A DNA stretch of 14,474 bases from an uncultured Clostridia bacterium (GTDB lineage: Bacteria; Bacillota; Clostridia; Oscillospirales; CAG-272). Below the pieces are notes generated by a model, which saw nothing but the letters and a program-made list of their open reading frames with translations, did no database searches and was not told where the DNA came from. The DNA lies in assembly GCA_946618395.1 (NCBI GenBank), contig CAMOLD010000023.1, positions 1-14,474 on the forward strand. The letters run 5' to 3'. This document shows positions 12,793 through 14,474 of this stretch, in pieces (within the stretch, counting starts at the first letter, position 1; every line of letters begins with the position of its first letter). Made by a program: the position numbers and the translations under genes.

Positions 12793-13857
12793 ATGAAAAA
12801 AGCTTTGAAAATTATCGGGCTGGTTCTTGCTTCGATTTTGCTGATCGTTGCCATTTACGTTGCCTATGTTCTGATAGCCTACCACCGCATTGGCAACCAA
12901 ACGCTGAAGCCCGAGGGCGAAGCAACGGCAAACACCGTTACCACCGAGACGACTTACACGCTGGTTTCCTACAACATCGGCTTTGGCGCCTACGAGAGCG
13001 ACTACGGCTTTTTTATGGACGGCGGAAAAGAATCCCGCGCCTGGTCGAAAGAGCGCTTGGACGCAAACCTGAAAAAGATTGCCGAGCTTTTGGACCAGAA
13101 CCAGGATTTTTGCTTTGTGCAGGAGGTGGACATTGGCTCCACCCGTAGCTACGGCTTTGACGAGCGCGACTACCTGACGCCCACGTTTGAAGGTTACAGC
13201 AGCGTGTTTGCGCAAAACTACGATTCGCCCTACCTCTTTTACCCCATTCTCCGCCCGCACGGCGCTTCCAAATCCGGCATTATGACCTTTGCCAAGGCGG
13301 AAATTACCGAGGCGGAGCGCGTGGAACTGCCGATTGAAACCGGGCTGACCAAACTGCTGGACCTTGATCGTTGCTACTCCAAATCACGCGTCAAGGTTGC
13401 CAACGGCAAAGATTTGGTGCTTTACAACTTCCACCTTTCGGCATATACCTCGGACGGGAAAATTGCCAACGAACAGCTGAAACTGTTGATTGAGGATATG
13501 CAAGCCGAATATGCAAAAGGCAACTACTGCATTGCCGGCGGCGACTTTAACAAGGACCTTTTGGACGGCAAAAAGGTGTTTGGGGAGTTTGACAAAGACT
13601 ACACCTGGGCGCAACCCATTCCCGCGGAAACGTTTGACGGAACAAACATCAGCCTGGTGCGTCCGTTTGACGAGAGCAACCCCGTTCCCAGCTGCCGCAA
13701 CGCCGATTCCGCTTACCACGAAGGGCAATTTGTAATTACCATTGACGGTTTTATGGTGACCGATAACGTGACCGTTCAAACCGCCGAGGTGATTGACACC
13801 GGCTTTGCCTACTCCGACCACAACCCGGTGAAAATGACCTTCCAATTGAACGAGTAA
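12793..13857 (+). CDS. Membrane-anchored endonuclease/exonuclease/phosphatase (EEP) superfamily protein
   Basis: This 354-residue protein has an N-terminal membrane segment (about 5-30) and no lipobox, so the catalytic domain is probably outside the cell, tethered. The EEP metal-dependent active site is complete: SYNIGFG (59-65, Asn61), VQEVD (109-113, Glu111), NFHLSAY (212-218, His214), GGDFN (249-253, Asp251/Asn253), TIDGFMV (316-322, Asp318) and SDHNPV (341-346, Asp342/His343). The family includes nucleases, sphingomyelinases and inositol phosphatases; which phosphodiester or phosphomonoester is cut cannot be told. The frame is open to 12442, but GGAGGAA 3 bases before the ATG at 12793, the promoter position and the membrane segment fix this start. 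It is transcribed alone and ends at a terminator. Confidence 0.9.
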   Translation: MKKALKIIGLVLASILLIVAIYVAYVLIAYHRIGNQTLKPEGEATANTVTTETTYTLVSYNIGFGAYESDYGFFMDGGKESRAWSKERLDANLKKIAELLDQNQDFCFVQEVDIGSTRSYGFDERDYLTPTFEGYSSVFAQNYDSPYLFYPILRPHGASKSGIMTFAKAEITEAERVELPIETGLTKLLDLDRCYSKSRVKVANGKDLVLYNFHLSAYTSDGKIANEQLKLLIEDMQAEYAKGNYCIAGGDFNKDLLDGKKVFGEFDKDYTWAQPIPAETFDGTNISLVRPFDESNPVPSCRNADSAYHEGQFVITIDGFMVTDNVTVQTAEVIDTGFAYSDHNPVKMTFQLNE

Positions 13858-13880
13858 TACGCAAAACAAATCATAAAAGA

Positions 13881-13925
13881 GCGGGCACGCTTCCAAACGG
13901 AAGCGCGCCCGCCTTTCACTTTTTA
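13881..13925. terminator. Terminator between the EEP gene and the converging partial gene
   Basis: GCGGGC-A-CGCTTCC (13881-13894) pairs with GGAAGCG-C-GCCCGC (13899-13912) around AAAC, with one A-C mismatch. CTTTCACTTTTT follows on the plus strand; the minus side is T-rich but interrupted. It may serve both converging genes. Confidence 0.82.
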
Positions 13926-13944
13926 CGGTAAAATCAGCGTTATC

Positions 13945-14474
13945 TTATGAATAGAAGGAATACATCATAAGCATCTGGGCGATTTGAGAAAGCATAGAGA
14001 AATCATACGCGGTTTCTATCTCGTCCTCGGTGGGAACAATTTGCGGAACTTCATCAACAAAATGGATATTGACTCCGTTGATCAGATAAACGGTCTCGCC
14101 GCCGTTGTTCCATTCAAAGGTGACGCCAACGCCGTCGGTCAGCGTTCCATCCACCTTCAAAACAAGATCGGGCAGAACTTCCTCCAGCGGAACGCCAACG
14201 ATGGTCTGAAACATTCCGGAAACGTCCATTCCGGCAAGGCTTTGCAAAATTGTAACAAACGTCTGGCTATTCATGTTTTCCCAGCCGTCGTCCTGCGTGG
14301 GAATGCCAAAGAAGAGGTTGAAAATTGCCGCAAGGTCGTTTCCGTTTTGGGAATTGAGAACCAGGCTGACCGAACCGTCCTCGGCTTTTTCAAAGGCAAA
14401 GACCGTATCGAACAGCTCTTTGTTTTTCTCGTAAATCGTTTTCAGAATTTCAATGACTTCGGTGGGGTCCTCGG
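13945..14474 (-). CDS. Unrecognised protein, C-terminal part (5' end outside window)
   Basis: The frame stays open to the window edge, giving at least 175 residues; the ATG at 14274 is internal, because unbroken sequence of the same character continues before it (for example SLVLNSQNGNDLAAIFNLFF). It is acidic, rich in Leu, Phe, Asn and Asp, with alternating helix-like (FVTILQSLAGMDVSGMFQTI) and strand-like stretches (LVLKVDGTLTDGVGVTFEW, VYLINGVNIHFVDEVP). It ends in AQMLMMYSFYS. This resembles bacterial extracytoplasmic proteins, but without the N-terminus no signal peptide can be checked. No domain or active-site motif is recognised. It converges with the EEP gene across a shared terminator. 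Confidence 0.75.
   Translation of the reverse strand, partial: EDPTEVIEILKTIYEKNKELFDTVFAFEKAEDGSVSLVLNSQNGNDLAAIFNLFFGIPTQDDGWENMNSQTFVTILQSLAGMDVSGMFQTIVGVPLEEVLPDLVLKVDGTLTDGVGVTFEWNNGGETVYLINGVNIHFVDEVPQIVPTEDEIETAYDFSMLSQIAQMLMMYSFYS

Noticed and set aside
1..14474. CRISPR arrays, insertion sequences, tRNA or rRNA genes, phage genes, attachment sites
   Set aside because: No spaced direct repeats, transposase or integrase motifs, or tRNA-like cloverleaf were seen; gene content is metabolic and housekeeping.

Overview
The window reads as chromosomal DNA of a Gram-positive, clostridia-type bacterium (Bacillota). This is inferred from strong AGGAG-type ribosome binding sites, near-consensus sigma-A promoters with 17-base spacers, U-tract intrinsic terminators, a likely TTG start, many ATGA stop/start overlaps and the family variants of the proteins. 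No genus can be named. There are no rRNA, tRNA, CRISPR, phage or insertion-sequence signals.

Layout. (1) Positions 1-552 (+) hold the end of an FtsX/MacB-type ABC permease, closed by a terminator that also works for the converging operon. (2) Positions 624-7813 (-) are one aromatic amino acid operon: promoter, Phe/Tyr-rich leader peptide, attenuator, then pheA, aroB, an aroE-aroK fusion, aroQ, aroA, tyrA and a DAHP synthase gene. Seven genes encode nine activities, from erythrose-4-phosphate plus PEP to EPSP and from chorismate to phenylpyruvate and 4-hydroxyphenylpyruvate. Chorismate synthase (aroC) and the aminotransferase are not in the window. (3) Positions 7840-9973 (+) are a divergent TetR regulator, ABC ATPase and ABC-2 permease operon, with two abutting palindromic operators over its start site. 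(4) Positions 9955-11613 (+) hold a two-domain SGNH hydrolase and RNase HI. The SGNH promoter lies inside the preceding terminator. (5) Positions 11621-12687 (-) hold a 54-residue protein of unknown function and a PlsC-like acyltransferase under one promoter. (6) Positions 12724-13912 (+) hold a membrane-anchored endonuclease/exonuclease/phosphatase-fold protein. (7) Positions 13945-14474 (-) are the C-terminal part of an unrecognised protein.

The strongest regulatory signal is upstream of pheA. A 26-codon reading frame with its own ribosome binding site has five Tyr and three Phe codons and no Trp codon. It is followed by a hairpin, an intrinsic terminator 19 bases before the pheA start codon, and an alternative pairing (UCCGGG/CCCGGA plus UUGCG/CGCAA) that would disrupt both. 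This is the layout of ribosome-mediated transcription attenuation, matched to an operon that makes Phe and Tyr. No T-box sequence is visible there. The pairings were found by eye and no folding energies were calculated.
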